64,000 nucleotides of DNA from Phycisphaerae bacterium (GTDB lineage Bacteria > Planctomycetota > Phycisphaerae > UBA1845), in assembly GCA_028289375.1 (NCBI GenBank), contig JANQQK010000086.1:92889-156888 (forward strand), given 5' to 3'. The notes under the pieces were generated by a model, which had not been told where the DNA came from, did not search any database, and was given only the letters and a program-made list of their open reading frames with translations. Positions 15,923 to 24,677 of the stretch are shown piece by piece (position 1 is the stretch's first letter; the number at the start of each line of letters is the position of its first letter). The position numbers and the translations under genes are program-made.

Positions 15923-18199
15923 CTACGCACTGCCGCTCATGGCGGCTTGGCGTCCTCTTGACTGAATCTCTTCCACGCACTGATCGACGAAATCCTCGAG
16001 CGACTGGTTGCCCAGGTTCTTGCCCAGTGCATCGTTGATATTGACCATTTCGTCAGCCGCTTCCTGCTCGCCGACGACGACAATGTACGGAATCTTGCGT
16101 GCCCGGGCGCGGTGCTTCTTCGGACCGATCTTCTCACTCGTCGTGTCCAGCTCCGCCCGGACACCCGCCTCGAGCAACCGTCGGTGCACCTGCTCGCCAT
16201 AGCGCTCGCTCTTGTCGCTGATGGTCATCACGACCACCTGTACCGGCGCCAGCCACAGCGGAAAATGCCCCGCAAAGTGCTCAATCAGGATTCCGCAAAA
16301 CCGCTCCATGCTCCCGAATGGGGCACGGTGAATCATCACAGGACGATGGTCCGTGTTGTCCGAACCAACATAGCTCAATCCGAACCGTTCCGGCAGCGAG
16401 TAGTCCACCTGCACAGTGCCAAGCTGCCATTCGCGTCCAATGCAGTCCCGAACGATAAAGTCGATCTTCGGGCCATAAAACGCCGCTTCGCCGGATTCCT
16501 CCGAGAACGGAACACCCAGTGTCTCCGCCGCCTGGCGACAGGCTTGCTCTGCCTTGTCCCATTTGTCGGCATCACCGGCGTACTTGCTCGAATCGGGATC
16601 ACGCAGCCCCACCCGGACGCGGTAGTCTTCCATGCCCAGCGTGGCGAAAATGGTCTTGACGAGATCGAGACAGCCAATCAGTTCGTCAGCCACCTGCTCC
16701 TGCGTGCAGAAAATATGAGCATCGTCCTGCGTGAACCCGCGGACGCGCGTCATGCCGTTCAGCTCGCCCGACTGCTCCCAGCGATACACCGTGCCGAATT
16801 CCGCCAAACGCACGGGCAGATCACGGTAGCTGTGAGGCCTGCTGGCAAAAATGCGGATGTGGTGCGGGCAGTTCATCGGCTTGAGCACGAAACTCTCATC
16901 GCCGCTCTTGGCCAGCCGATCGGCGATCTCTGCGCAACTGCAGCCTTCGGTGCCCTCCTGACACAGCTGCCGACCGATGGCGAACCGCTTCACGGGGTCC
17001 TGTTCATCCCACGGGAATTCGCTCTCCCTAATGCCAGCCGACCGGACGAGCATCCGCTCCTTGTCCGGATCACCGAGTTTGTAGGCATCGCGGGCATCGC
17101 GAAGGAACTTGTAGAGTGGCTTGGCGTTCTCGCGAATCGGCATCAGATGCGGGAACTGCGAATCCTCGTAGTACGGGAAGTGCCCGCTGGTGCGATACAG
17201 ATCAATCTTGCCGATGTGCGGCGTGAAGACCTCGTGGTAGCCCTTCTTGCGCAGCTCCTCGGAGATGAACGTCTGCAGTTCCTTGCGGACGATCGACCCG
17301 TTCGGCGCCCACAGGATCAATCCCTGCCCGACCATCTCATCGATGTGGAACAGGTCCAGCTGCTTCCCCAGCACGCGGTGGTCGCGCTTCTTCGCCTCTT
17401 CCAGCCGCTCCAGGTATTCCTTCAACGCAGCCTTCTTGAAAAACGCCGTACCATACACACGCTGCAGCGATTTCTCATTCGCATCGCCGCGATAGTACGC
17501 AGCACTGACTTGCCGAACCTTGAACGCACCGATCGCCCCGGTTGTCGGCACATGAGGCCCGCGGCAGAGGTCTTCGAAGTACTCGCCCGGCGTGTCACCG
17601 GTGACGTAAAAGCTGAGTTCGTCACCTTCCGCCCGCTCGGCATTGTCCACCTTGTAGCGGTTCTCCTCACCGGCGAGTTTCGCCATCGCCTCGGATCGCG
17701 GCATGTCGTACCGCGTGAAAGGCCGCTTCTCCTTGATGATCCGCTTCATCTCAGCCTCGATCTTTTGGAAAGCATCGGGCGTGATCGATTCATCAAGATC
17801 AATGTCGTAGTAGAAACCGTCGTCGACCGGCGGCCCGTAGACCAGCTTCGCCTCTGGGTAAAGCTTGCAGATCGCCTCAGCCATCACGTGCGCACAACTG
17901 TGCCGCAGCACGTAGAGGCTGTCCTCGTTGTCGTCGGTTTGCGTCAGAATGCGGAGTTGGCAGTCGCCCGGCAGCGGGCGGTTCACGTCGACGATCTCAC
18001 CCACGCCGTCCCGCGTGACATGCCCCGCGATGGCCACACGTGCCAAACCGGGTCCGATGCTGCTGGCCACGTCGAGCGTGGTCGATCCTTCACCGAATTC
18101 GAGGGTCTTGCCGTCAGGCAGGGTGATGTTCAGCGGTCCGCTCCGGTCTCGTTCCGTCAAAAAAAACAACGGCGCAAAGCAATCAGCGCGCAAGCTCAC
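15923..18199 (-). CDS. thrS: Threonyl-tRNA synthetase with a large insertion
   Basis: The protein is 745-758 residues, against about 640 in E. coli. It has a TGS domain, the editing domain (LRHSCAHVMAEAI and LCRGPHVP), the class II core (FVLKPMNCPHH, FTQDDAHIFCT, MIHRAPFGSMERF) and an anticodon-binding domain. The zinc ligands Cys, His and His are all present. About 70 extra residues lie between SGHFPYYEDSQFP and the PMNCPHH motif (roughly 350-435), including a C-x5-C-x-C cluster. The start is uncertain: GTG at 18199 has no ribosome binding site, and a TTG 13 codons in may be used instead. It is followed by infC. Confidence 0.95.
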   Translation of the reverse strand: MSLRADCFAPLFFLTERDRSGPLNITLPDGKTLEFGEGSTTLDVASSIGPGLARVAIAGHVTRDGVGEIVDVNRPLPGDCQLRILTQTDDNEDSLYVLRHSCAHVMAEAICKLYPEAKLVYGPPVDDGFYYDIDLDESITPDAFQKIEAEMKRIIKEKRPFTRYDMPRSEAMAKLAGEENRYKVDNAERAEGDELSFYVTGDTPGEYFEDLCRGPHVPTTGAIGAFKVRQVSAAYYRGDANEKSLQRVYGTAFFKKAALKEYLERLEEAKKRDHRVLGKQLDLFHIDEMVGQGLILWAPNGSIVRKELQTFISEELRKKGYHEVFTPHIGKIDLYRTSGHFPYYEDSQFPHLMPIRENAKPLYKFLRDARDAYKLGDPDKERMLVRSAGIRESEFPWDEQDPVKRFAIGRQLCQEGTEGCSCAEIADRLAKSGDESFVLKPMNCPHHIRIFASRPHSYRDLPVRLAEFGTVYRWEQSGELNGMTRVRGFTQDDAHIFCTQEQVADELIGCLDLVKTIFATLGMEDYRVRVGLRDPDSSKYAGDADKWDKAEQACRQAAETLGVPFSEESGEAAFYGPKIDFIVRDCIGREWQLGTVQVDYSLPERFGLSYVGSDNTDHRPVMIHRAPFGSMERFCGILIEHFAGHFPLWLAPVQVVVMTISDKSERYGEQVHRRLLEAGVRAELDTTSEKIGPKKHRARARKIPYIVVVGEQEAADEMVNINDALGKNLGNQSLEDFVDQCVEEIQSRGRQAAMSGSA

Positions 18200-18405
18200 A
18201 CAGCAGCCGGGAGTGACTTAGACTGTGATCATGGCTTGTTGAATCACGCGCAAATGGCTTTGAGCCGCTGGTCCACACTTGTCCCATTCGCAGGCAAGGC
18301 GGTTCCGCCTGCCCGCGAGAAGTCAGTTATACTGAACATCGGACAATCGCGTCAAGAATCCAAGCCACGATCCCGGCGCATGCGATCGAAACGAAGGGCC
18401 GCACC

Positions 18406-19188
18406 ATGACCATGGGAATCCACCACATTCAGCAGGGGTCCGGGCCGGACGTCATGCTGCTCCACGCCGCAGTGGCCGATCACACCATGTGGCAGCCGCA
18501 AATGGCCATGCTCGCGTCCGGCCACCGCGTCACGGCGTACGATCTCCGTGGTTTTGGCCAAACGACCCTGCCGGCAGAACCTTACGCCCATCACGAAGAC
18601 CTGCGGGTGCTGATGGACAATCTGGGGATCGAGCACGCCATGCTCGTCGGTTCGTCGCTGGGCGGTGAGGTCGCGATCAACATGGCCATCACACATCCCG
18701 AGCGGGTGGCTGGGTTGATTCTGATCGGACCGGCGTTGGAGGGGTACGACTTTGTGGATGCGCGAAGCTTGGCGCTCTGGGCCGAGTTTGAGGATGCCGT
18801 CGCGTCCGGAGAGGACGAACATGCCATCGACATCCAGATTCAACTTTGGCTGGCCGGGCTGGACCGTCCCATCTCCAACCTGGATCCGATGCTCGTCACC
18901 AAAGTCCGCGAGTGGACCCGCAAAGCGCTGCACATCAACGCGGGCGATGAGATCCCGCTCGACCCACCAGCCGCCACACGCCTAGCCGGCATCTCTGCGA
19001 TGACGCGAGCCATCGTTGGCGAATACGACGTTCCAGATATGCACAACATTAGCGCGATCCTGACAGACAACATCAAGGACTGTAGGACTACCCTTGTGAA
19101 AGGCGCGGGGCATCTTCCCTCCATTGAATGTCCCGATGCCTTCAACGCCCTACTTGAGAATGAATTGCTCACTATCTCGAATCAGTAG
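18406..19188 (+). CDS. Alpha/beta hydrolase
   Basis: The 260-residue protein is a complete alpha/beta hydrolase. VMLLHAAVADHTMW supplies the oxyanion region, YDLRGFGQT follows, the nucleophile elbow is G-S-S84-L-G, the acid is probably D208 (GEYDVPD) and the base H236 (GAGHLPS). It resembles 3-oxoadipate enol-lactonase and related small-ester hydrolases, but no aromatic-degradation genes surround it, so the substrate is unknown. No signal peptide is seen, so it should be cytoplasmic. A -10-like TATACT at 18328-18333 lies 73 bases upstream without a good -35. It is transcribed away from thrS. Confidence 0.88.
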   Translation: MTMGIHHIQQGSGPDVMLLHAAVADHTMWQPQMAMLASGHRVTAYDLRGFGQTTLPAEPYAHHEDLRVLMDNLGIEHAMLVGSSLGGEVAINMAITHPERVAGLILIGPALEGYDFVDARSLALWAEFEDAVASGEDEHAIDIQIQLWLAGLDRPISNLDPMLVTKVREWTRKALHINAGDEIPLDPPAATRLAGISAMTRAIVGEYDVPDMHNISAILTDNIKDCRTTLVKGAGHLPSIECPDAFNALLENELLTISNQ

Positions 19189-19239
19189 AATCACTCAATT
19201 TGCACAGCTCAGGCTACGCGCGCAGTGAATTCCGTTATC

Positions 19240-19268
19240 TTGCAAACGGCCACGCAGACCGCTACAGT
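19240..19268 (+). promoter_or_regulatory. Candidate promoter of the Bax-inhibitor-like gene
   Basis: TTGCAA (19240-19245) and TACAGT (19263-19268) are 17 bases apart. The start would be near 19275, about 60 bases before the ATG at 19335. Confidence 0.45.
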
Positions 19269-19334
19269 CGTGTCGATATAAGACAAGAATAATGTCAAAT
19301 TCGACCACGCAATCAGCCTGACAGGAGAGTCGCC

Positions 19335-20045
19335 ATGCAGGAAGAGTTCTACCCCGAAGCTACTCCTGATTCTGTTCTTTATGAATCTGTCGATACGCGC
19401 GGGCAATTTCTGTTCAACACATACCTTCATCTGGTTGGCGCGATACTGGTCTTCACGTGCGTCGAGATGGCCATCTTCAGCTCGGGTGCGGCTGAGCGCA
19501 TTGCAAACACGCTGCTGGGACTACCAGGAGGCTGGCTCGCTGTTCTGGGCGGTTTCATTCTGGTGAGCTGGTTCGCCCGAGGCTTGGCCCATGGCGTGAA
19601 ATCACGCGCTGCGCAGTATGCCGGCCTGACTCTGTTCGTCGGCGCTGAAGCACTGATCTTCGTTCCCTTGCTATACATTGCCAACGTGAACTTCCCCGAC
19701 GTCATTGGCATTGCTGCGGCATTTACCATCATCGCCTTCATCGGCCTGACCGGCATTGTCTTCGTGACGCGGAAGGACTTTTCATTCCTTCGTGGAATCC
19801 TCTTCTGGGTTGGACTCTGCGCGATGGTCGCCATCGTGCTGGGCGTGATCTTCGGATTTGACCTGGGCGTCGGGTTCAGTGCACTCATGATTGTCTTTGC
19901 CGGCGGTGCGATTCTCTATGACACGTCGAAGATTCTGCACCACTATCCCAAAGACCGCTATGTTGGTGCGGCACTTGAGTTGTTTGCGTCAGTAGCGTTG
20001 ATGTTCTGGTACGTGCTGCGCTTATTCATGCAGTCTCGTGACTGA
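19335..20045 (+). CDS. Bax inhibitor-1/YccA family membrane protein
   Basis: The 236-residue protein has seven hydrophobic segments and the family landmarks GIVFVTRKDFSFLRG in the middle and YDTSKILHHYP near the end. A last membrane segment is ALMFWYVLRLFMQ. Bacterial members (YccA, BsYetJ) are inner-membrane proteins; YetJ leaks calcium in a pH-dependent way and YccA modulates FtsH. The cytoplasmic N-terminus is short and acidic. A CAGGAGAG site lies just before the ATG at 19335. The small membrane protein that follows after 35 bases is probably co-transcribed. Confidence 0.9.
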   Translation: MQEEFYPEATPDSVLYESVDTRGQFLFNTYLHLVGAILVFTCVEMAIFSSGAAERIANTLLGLPGGWLAVLGGFILVSWFARGLAHGVKSRAAQYAGLTLFVGAEALIFVPLLYIANVNFPDVIGIAAAFTIIAFIGLTGIVFVTRKDFSFLRGILFWVGLCAMVAIVLGVIFGFDLGVGFSALMIVFAGGAILYDTSKILHHYPKDRYVGAALELFASVALMFWYVLRLFMQSRD

Positions 20046-20080
20046 TTCAAAATCGGCTGAATCCGAGGAGGGAAGTTCTC

Positions 20081-20443
20081 ATGCAGCGCGTGATTGGCAT
20101 CGTGGTTGTGGTTGCGTTGTTGACCGCGTGGAAAATGTCGCAGCGTTCTGACGCCAGCAACGACATCAAGAAAGAAATGAAGACGGAGTTACTGGCCGAA
20201 CTGCCTTCGTACGACAAGCACTCAGAGTACATCGACAACCTGCTCGACGAAGCCCACGACATGGCGTTCAGTGCATCCTACGACTCCGGCAGCAGGCGGC
20301 GTTCGGCAAGTTTTGATGTCGAGAAATACACACGCACGGTGTTGGAGAACATGTCGCGCCGCGCGAAACGGGACGGCGACAATGTCATTGCAAGCGAATT
20401 CGACGCGATACTGATTGGTCTCGGTTCCGCAGGTGGCGGATGA
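20081..20443 (+). CDS. Small single-pass membrane protein, unrecognised
   Basis: The 120-residue protein has one N-terminal hydrophobic segment (VIGIVVVVALLTAW) followed by a charged, helical region rich in Lys, Glu and Asp, then a short Gly/Ala/Ser end. No conserved motif is recognised. A strong GGAGGG site about nine bases before the ATG supports translation, and the gene follows the Bax-inhibitor-like gene closely. It could be a periplasm-facing or cytoplasm-facing accessory of that protein. Its stop lies three bases from the stop of the convergent lipocalin gene. Confidence 0.7.
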   Translation: MQRVIGIVVVVALLTAWKMSQRSDASNDIKKEMKTELLAELPSYDKHSEYIDNLLDEAHDMAFSASYDSGSRRRSASFDVEKYTRTVLENMSRRAKRDGDNVIASEFDAILIGLGSAGGG

Positions 20444-20446
20444 CGG

Positions 20447-21127
20447 CTACTTTCGGGCGAGACGTGCTCTCTTGTTGGCGTCGCGGTCTTCTGTCAGCTG
20501 CGGCGTCATGACGAGCTTGCCGGGATCAAACCCCTTCCGGGCGATGATGCGGCAGATGTCGTCAAACGTTTTCTGATCCATCGTCGGTTCACGACTGATC
20601 ACCCACACGTTCTTCCGCGACGGCTGACCGATCACAGCATGCCGATAATCGTCGGAAACATGGATCATCCAATAGTCGGACCGCAGCAACCAGAACCACT
20701 GCACCTTCCATTTGGCATTATCGCCGCCGTCGACGATCCAGCCCTTGGCATCGGTGGTCTTGAGCTTGCCATGGATGTGCTTCTTCCGTGCCGTGGTCAG
20801 CACGTCGATCTTGCCATCGTCACGCATCCGGAATTCCGTCGTCGTTGCGACGGTGCCGCGCTGGTGGCGATTATCGTACCGTGCAATCTCGTACCACTTG
20901 CCCATGTAACGTTCGAGGTCGAGATCGGGAACCGTTTCGAGTTCACGATCGCGTTTGCAATCACGACGATCGGGAAGATCGGCAGACGTCGCCTTGACCG
21001 ACATCGTCTGGACAGGCACGGAGCGATTCTGCGGACGAGGTTCATCCGCCTGCAGTAACGTCGCGTGAACCAGGCAGGTACACACGCACACCATCAGTAT
21101 TTGATTGACGTTCCGCCTCATCAGCAT
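20447..21127 (-). CDS. Secreted lipocalin (Blc-like)
   Basis: The 226-residue protein has an N-terminal signal segment (QILMVCVCTCLVHATLLQA), a linker of about 45 residues, then a lipocalin domain. That domain opens LERYMGKWYEIARYDNRHQRG, with the G-x-W motif typical of bacterial Blc and apolipoprotein D. VQWFWLLRSDYWMI and VWVISREP follow. Bacterial lipocalins bind fatty acids or lysolipids and act in membrane maintenance. The mature end is highly basic (NKRARLARK). The ATG at 21127 is chosen because it directly precedes the signal segment; no clear ribosome binding site is visible. Confidence 0.87.
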   Translation of the reverse strand: MLMRRNVNQILMVCVCTCLVHATLLQADEPRPQNRSVPVQTMSVKATSADLPDRRDCKRDRELETVPDLDLERYMGKWYEIARYDNRHQRGTVATTTEFRMRDDGKIDVLTTARKKHIHGKLKTTDAKGWIVDGGDNAKWKVQWFWLLRSDYWMIHVSDDYRHAVIGQPSRKNVWVISREPTMDQKTFDDICRIIARKGFDPGKLVMTPQLTEDRDANKRARLARK

Positions 21128-21308
21128 TCGTTGTCGGCTGTGATTGGTCCCCGATTGCACTCCGCACCAAGTTGGGGAATCGTAGCTTCCAAACCCGATT
21201 CGGGGCAACCGTTCGTTAACATTTTCCGTAACAACCTATAAATCATTACGTTAGACAGCAATCCGCACCCCTTCAGTTCTCAATCTACCGGACCTTCGGT
21301 GTCCCGTT

Positions 21309-21791
21309 TCAGCTTTCCGGCTTATCGGACGCACGCATCGACGTGTGGTCATGCACGATCACCCAGCTGCCTTGAACCTCCTTGAGCACCAGCGTGAACA
21401 CCCCGTCGCGATCGCCGTCCGGGTGCTCCAGCGACCACTTGCCGAGCACCCACGCCGCATGCTCGCCAAGCGGTTCAAGGCGGAGAATGTCGAACGCCAC
21501 CGTTCCCATTTTGTCGGGGGACGGGTAGCGGCGATCGAAGCGCTCCAGCGTCGCCTGCCAACCGCGTTCGACCAGTCCCACCGAGGCGAAAGTCAGTTCA
21601 CCGGAGTTCCAATAGCCTTCCATGAAGGCGTGCAGGTCGCCGTTGTTCCAATCCTGCGCCTGCTTCTGGACGACCGCGGTGACAGCCGACCGCGTGTCCA
21701 TCCGCTTCGTGCAACCACACAACGCGAACGCGCAAAGCATGGGCAGAACCAGCGTCATCGCCGCCCGTCGTGAACGATATCCATGTCGCAA
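21309..21791 (-). CDS. SnoaL/DUF4440-like lipoprotein
   Basis: The 160-residue protein starts at a TTG (21791) with AAGGAG eight bases upstream. That start gives a lipoprotein signal peptide: a basic RHGYRSRRAA, hydrophobic MTLVLPMLCAFALCG, then Cys. The mature part looks like an NTF2/SnoaL-type cone fold, with VVQKQAQDWNNGDLHAFMEGYW, a WQATLERFDRRYP helix and a final strand SWVIVHDHTS. Proteins of this type are usually small-ligand binders or isomerase-like; no function can be assigned. An ATG at 21758 is the alternative start, but it would remove the basic n-region. Confidence 0.78.
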   Translation of the reverse strand: MRHGYRSRRAAMTLVLPMLCAFALCGCTKRMDTRSAVTAVVQKQAQDWNNGDLHAFMEGYWNSGELTFASVGLVERGWQATLERFDRRYPSPDKMGTVAFDILRLEPLGEHAAWVLGKWSLEHPDGDRDGVFTLVLKEVQGSWVIVHDHTSMRASDKPES

Positions 21792-21863
21792 GGGGTCGCT
21801 CCTTCCCTGTGAGCCGTTTGGGCTGGTGCTATAATCGGCCAGCGGGCTTGGAGGACATGAATC

Positions 21864-22274
21864 GTGACAGCAGGGTATTCGGGGACGCCGTTGATCAAGA
21901 AACTCGGCATCAAGCCGGGCTTTAAGATGCTGATCGTCCGCCCACCGGATGACTACGACCGCACCCTTGGCGACCTCCCCGACCGCGTCGATCGCAAGCG
22001 TCGGTTTACGCCGCCATTCGATTTCATTCAGACGTTTGCCAAACGCGCAAAGGACCTCGAAACCGACTTGGCCAAGTACCCTGACGGGCTGACGATGGAC
22101 GGAATGTTGTGGGTCTGCTGGCCCAAGAAGGCGTCGGGCGTGATGACGGACGTGACCGAAGCGCTGGTGCGGGAGCGCGGGTTGGCCACCGGACTCGTCG
22201 ACATCAAGATCTGCGCCGTGGATGACGTCTGGTCGGGGCTGAAGTTTGTCCGCCGTCGCAAGGACCGGAAGTAG
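21864..22274 (+). CDS. DUF3052 family protein
   Basis: The 136-residue protein starts at GTG (21864) and opens TAGYSGTPLIKKLGIKPGFK, the signature of DUF3052. The rest holds MLWVCWPKKASG and ends LKFVRRRKDRK. The family is widespread and uncharacterised, probably cytoplasmic. Seven bases separate its stop from the GNAT gene, so the two are likely one unit. GAGGAC precedes the start by about eight bases. Confidence 0.85.
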   Translation: MTAGYSGTPLIKKLGIKPGFKMLIVRPPDDYDRTLGDLPDRVDRKRRFTPPFDFIQTFAKRAKDLETDLAKYPDGLTMDGMLWVCWPKKASGVMTDVTEALVRERGLATGLVDIKICAVDDVWSGLKFVRRRKDRK

Positions 22275-22281
22275 CCTTTCG

Positions 22282-22797
22282 ATGTGGGTCCCCGATGTTG
22301 TCACCGAGCGTCTGGTGTTGCGGCGATACGTGGCCGACGACCGACCTGCGTTTCAGGCGCTGATGGCGGACGAGGAAGTGACCCGCCACCTCGGCGGCGT
22401 CATGACAACCATCGCAGCCGCCCAACTCTTTGATCGATTTCTCGGGCAGGATCGAAGCCTCATCGTCTGGGCCGTCACGGATTCCGGCACGGGCGAGTTC
22501 GTTGGCCACGCTGGGCTGAAAGTGCGGGGTCTGCAGGATCCGCCTGAGTTGATCTACCAGCTTGCCCGCGAATTCTGGGGGCAGGGGTTGGCCACCGAGA
22601 TCGGCAAAGCCGTTTTGGCATTCGCGTTCAGCGAGGTGGGATTCCAACGCGTCGAAGCCACCGTCGACACCGACCACCCTGCCAGCCACCGCGTGCTCGG
22701 CAAGATCGGCATGACGTTCGACCGCGTCGACCACGACGACTCCGGCGAATTCCTCATCTACATCGCCGACCGCGGCGAGTGGCGTGCACCCGCGTAA
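22282..22797 (+). CDS. GNAT-family N-acetyltransferase (RimJ/RimL-like)
   Basis: The 171-residue protein has the RimJ/RimL-type layout: TERLVLRRY at the start, a LIYQLAREFWGQGLATEIGK acetyl-CoA loop in which R-x-x-x-G-Q-G-L-A is the phosphate-binding motif, and ASHRVLGKIGM towards the C-terminus. Members acetylate ribosomal proteins, antibiotics or small molecules; the substrate is not predictable. The ATG at 22282 follows the DUF3052 stop by seven bases. A longer reading from 22246 overlaps DUF3052 and is less likely. Confidence 0.88.
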   Translation: MWVPDVVTERLVLRRYVADDRPAFQALMADEEVTRHLGGVMTTIAAAQLFDRFLGQDRSLIVWAVTDSGTGEFVGHAGLKVRGLQDPPELIYQLAREFWGQGLATEIGKAVLAFAFSEVGFQRVEATVDTDHPASHRVLGKIGMTFDRVDHDDSGEFLIYIADRGEWRAPA

Positions 22798-22903
22798 GTT
22801 CCTGTATCGCATATCTTTGCTGATTCAGCAGTGTGTTGGTTGCAAGTGGCGTCTTTGCTACACTGAACTCGGAGCGACCCCACTACTTACCCGAGGAATC
22901 CAC

Positions 22904-24361
22904 ATGCCAAGTCGAATACCCTTTGAGCTTCTCTTTTTTGTTTCCGTCGGCCTGCTTGCCGGAAACACCAATGCGGAATCCCGCAGATACGAAACGTCGG
23001 CGGATGGGCGTTGGACGGTCTTTGTGGACCAGCCTGGGGCCGAGGCACCATCGGCGTCCGGTAGTGGACTGGGCGTCCCGTACCCACTTGTCCCGGATTG
23101 GTCGAATACGTGGCGGCGGCAGGTCGGCGGGCTGCAGGTGGCCGACATGAACGGTGACGGACGCGAGGATCTTGTGGTCGGGTGCTACAGCTCCAACAGC
23201 TTTCCGCCATACGACGACTGGGAGAATTTCATCCACTTCAATACCGGCGCGGGTCTCGAGGCCGTCCCGTCGTGGGTGTCGGCGGAGGAACTCTCCACGG
23301 GCGACATTCAGGTCGGAGACCTCAACGGTGATGGCTTTCCCGACATATTCTCCGCCAATGGCCGAGGGAATCCATCGACCATCCACTTCGGCGGTGCCGA
23401 CGGGCCGGACACCACTCTGGATTGGTCAAGCCAATTCCCCAACAATGCTTGGACCAACAACGCCCACCTCTTTGACATCGACCACGACGGCGACCTCGAC
23501 ATCGCGACGGCCAATCAGGGGTTCGGTCAGTTTGACCCCGTCCGTCCGCTCTACATCTTCGAGAACGATGAAGGGTCGATTCCCATCGCGCCCACCTGGC
23601 AGTCTGCTGTGTCGGACGCGCAGAACTTCATTGCCTTCGCAGACTACGACAACGACGGATGGGAAGACATGGCCGTCTCCAAATGGATCGGCTATGAATC
23701 CGGCATCTACAAGAACGTCGCGGGCACTCTGCAGATGATGCCTGTGTGGACAACGGGCGATGATGGCAGCGACAAGGGTGTCGCCTGGGCAGATGTTGAC
23801 GGCAATGGAAAGCCCGACCTCGCCCTCGGTCATGAGCCGACGCAGTTGTGGAGCAATAATGATGGCGACCTAACCGTCGATTGGACACCGAACGCGCCCT
23901 ATTTCGGACACAGTGAATTACGATTCACCGACATCGACCGCGACGGTGATCCTGACCTGTGCGAGACCCATTTTGCCGACGGCCGCGTACATATCTACCT
24001 GAACGAGGATGGACGACTCGCCAACTCACCGTCATGGACATTCGACTCGCCATCCGTGGGCACAGCCATCGCATTCGGGGACATCAATGGAGACAATTGG
24101 CCCGATCTTGTAACCGGCAACTCGGGCGATCCGTCGATCAACGTGTTCTACAACACGAATGGCCCGGAAGTGCTCGGCGATCTTGGCGGGGATGGATTGG
24201 TCACGGCGGAAGATCTCGCATTGTTTCAGGATTGCTTCTCTGGCCCGGGCCAGGCGAATCCCGGCTGCGATCACATTCAGTTCGCCAATTCCGATCTTGA
24301 TGCCGACCACGACGTCGACTTCGCCGACTTTCAGCGCTTCCAACAACTCGTCATACCATGA
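22904..24361 (+). CDS. Secreted FG-GAP/VCBS repeat protein with dockerin-like C-terminus
   Basis: The 485-residue protein has a signal peptide (FELLFFVSVGLLAGNTNA) and seven Asp-rich repeats, including VADMNGDGREDLV, VGDLNGDGFPDIF, FDIDHDGDLDIA, FADYDNDGWEDMA, WADVDGNGKPDLA, FTDIDRDGDPDLC and FGDINGDNWPDLV. These are calcium-binding FG-GAP repeats that build a beta-propeller. Residues 430-485 hold a dockerin-like pair (DLGGDGLVTAEDLALFQDCF and DLDADHDVDFADFQRFQQL). Such tails are common in planctomycete secreted proteins and need not bind cohesins. GAGG lies seven bases before the ATG. It is probably extracellular or surface-bound, with a binding rather than catalytic role. Confidence 0.88.
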   Translation: MPSRIPFELLFFVSVGLLAGNTNAESRRYETSADGRWTVFVDQPGAEAPSASGSGLGVPYPLVPDWSNTWRRQVGGLQVADMNGDGREDLVVGCYSSNSFPPYDDWENFIHFNTGAGLEAVPSWVSAEELSTGDIQVGDLNGDGFPDIFSANGRGNPSTIHFGGADGPDTTLDWSSQFPNNAWTNNAHLFDIDHDGDLDIATANQGFGQFDPVRPLYIFENDEGSIPIAPTWQSAVSDAQNFIAFADYDNDGWEDMAVSKWIGYESGIYKNVAGTLQMMPVWTTGDDGSDKGVAWADVDGNGKPDLALGHEPTQLWSNNDGDLTVDWTPNAPYFGHSELRFTDIDRDGDPDLCETHFADGRVHIYLNEDGRLANSPSWTFDSPSVGTAIAFGDINGDNWPDLVTGNSGDPSINVFYNTNGPEVLGDLGGDGLVTAEDLALFQDCFSGPGQANPGCDHIQFANSDLDADHDVDFADFQRFQQLVIP

Positions 24362-24415
24362 TCCAATCGAATCACGACCATAAGGCTTGCGCGAAAATCG
24401 GCAGAGAGGTGCGTC

Positions 24416-24631
24416 ATGACAACTGATTCAACCATTTCCTGTAAGCGTTGCAGTGTGACGCTGGAGTACACGGGCCGTAAACGTTTTCATGAAGGGACGA
24501 ACTGGGGTTGGCTGGGGGAGATCGGGGAGTTCTTCGTGGCAAAGGAGCACTTCGACGTGTACGTCTGCCCGCGTTGCGGCTGCGTGGAGTTCTTCGTCGA
24601 CGGTGTCGGGGAAGAGCTTCGACCGCATTAG
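24416..24631 (+). CDS. Small zinc-ribbon protein
   Basis: The 71-residue protein has two knuckles, C-K-R-C near residue 9 and C-P-R-C-G near 50, spaced as in a zinc ribbon. Between them is GRKRFHEGTNWGWLGEIGEF. Its C-terminus is VEFFVDGVGEELRPH. Similar short proteins are widespread and uncharacterised. A GAGAGG site sits about eight bases before the ATG. It follows the VCBS protein by 54 bases and may be transcribed with it. Confidence 0.78.
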   Translation: MTTDSTISCKRCSVTLEYTGRKRFHEGTNWGWLGEIGEFFVAKEHFDVYVCPRCGCVEFFVDGVGEELRPH

Positions 24632-24664
24632 TGGTGGTCCCCGCGACGAGAGAGCGAATTCGAC

Positions 24665-24670
24665 TAGAAT
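24665..24670 (+). promoter_or_regulatory. Candidate -10 element giving a leaderless thioesterase message
   Basis: TAGAAT (24665-24670) ends seven bases before the ATG at 24678, so transcription would start at or next to the start codon. No ribosome binding site is present, which fits a leaderless message; no convincing -35 is seen. Confidence 0.4.
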
Positions 24671-24677
24671 CTGCACG

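Noticed and set aside
16112..18409. A 765-codon open frame on the plus strand opposite thrS
   Set aside because: The minus strand encodes an unmistakable ThrRS. The plus frame has the Arg/His/Val/Gln-rich composition typical of antisense frames in GC-rich genes and no recognisable domain.
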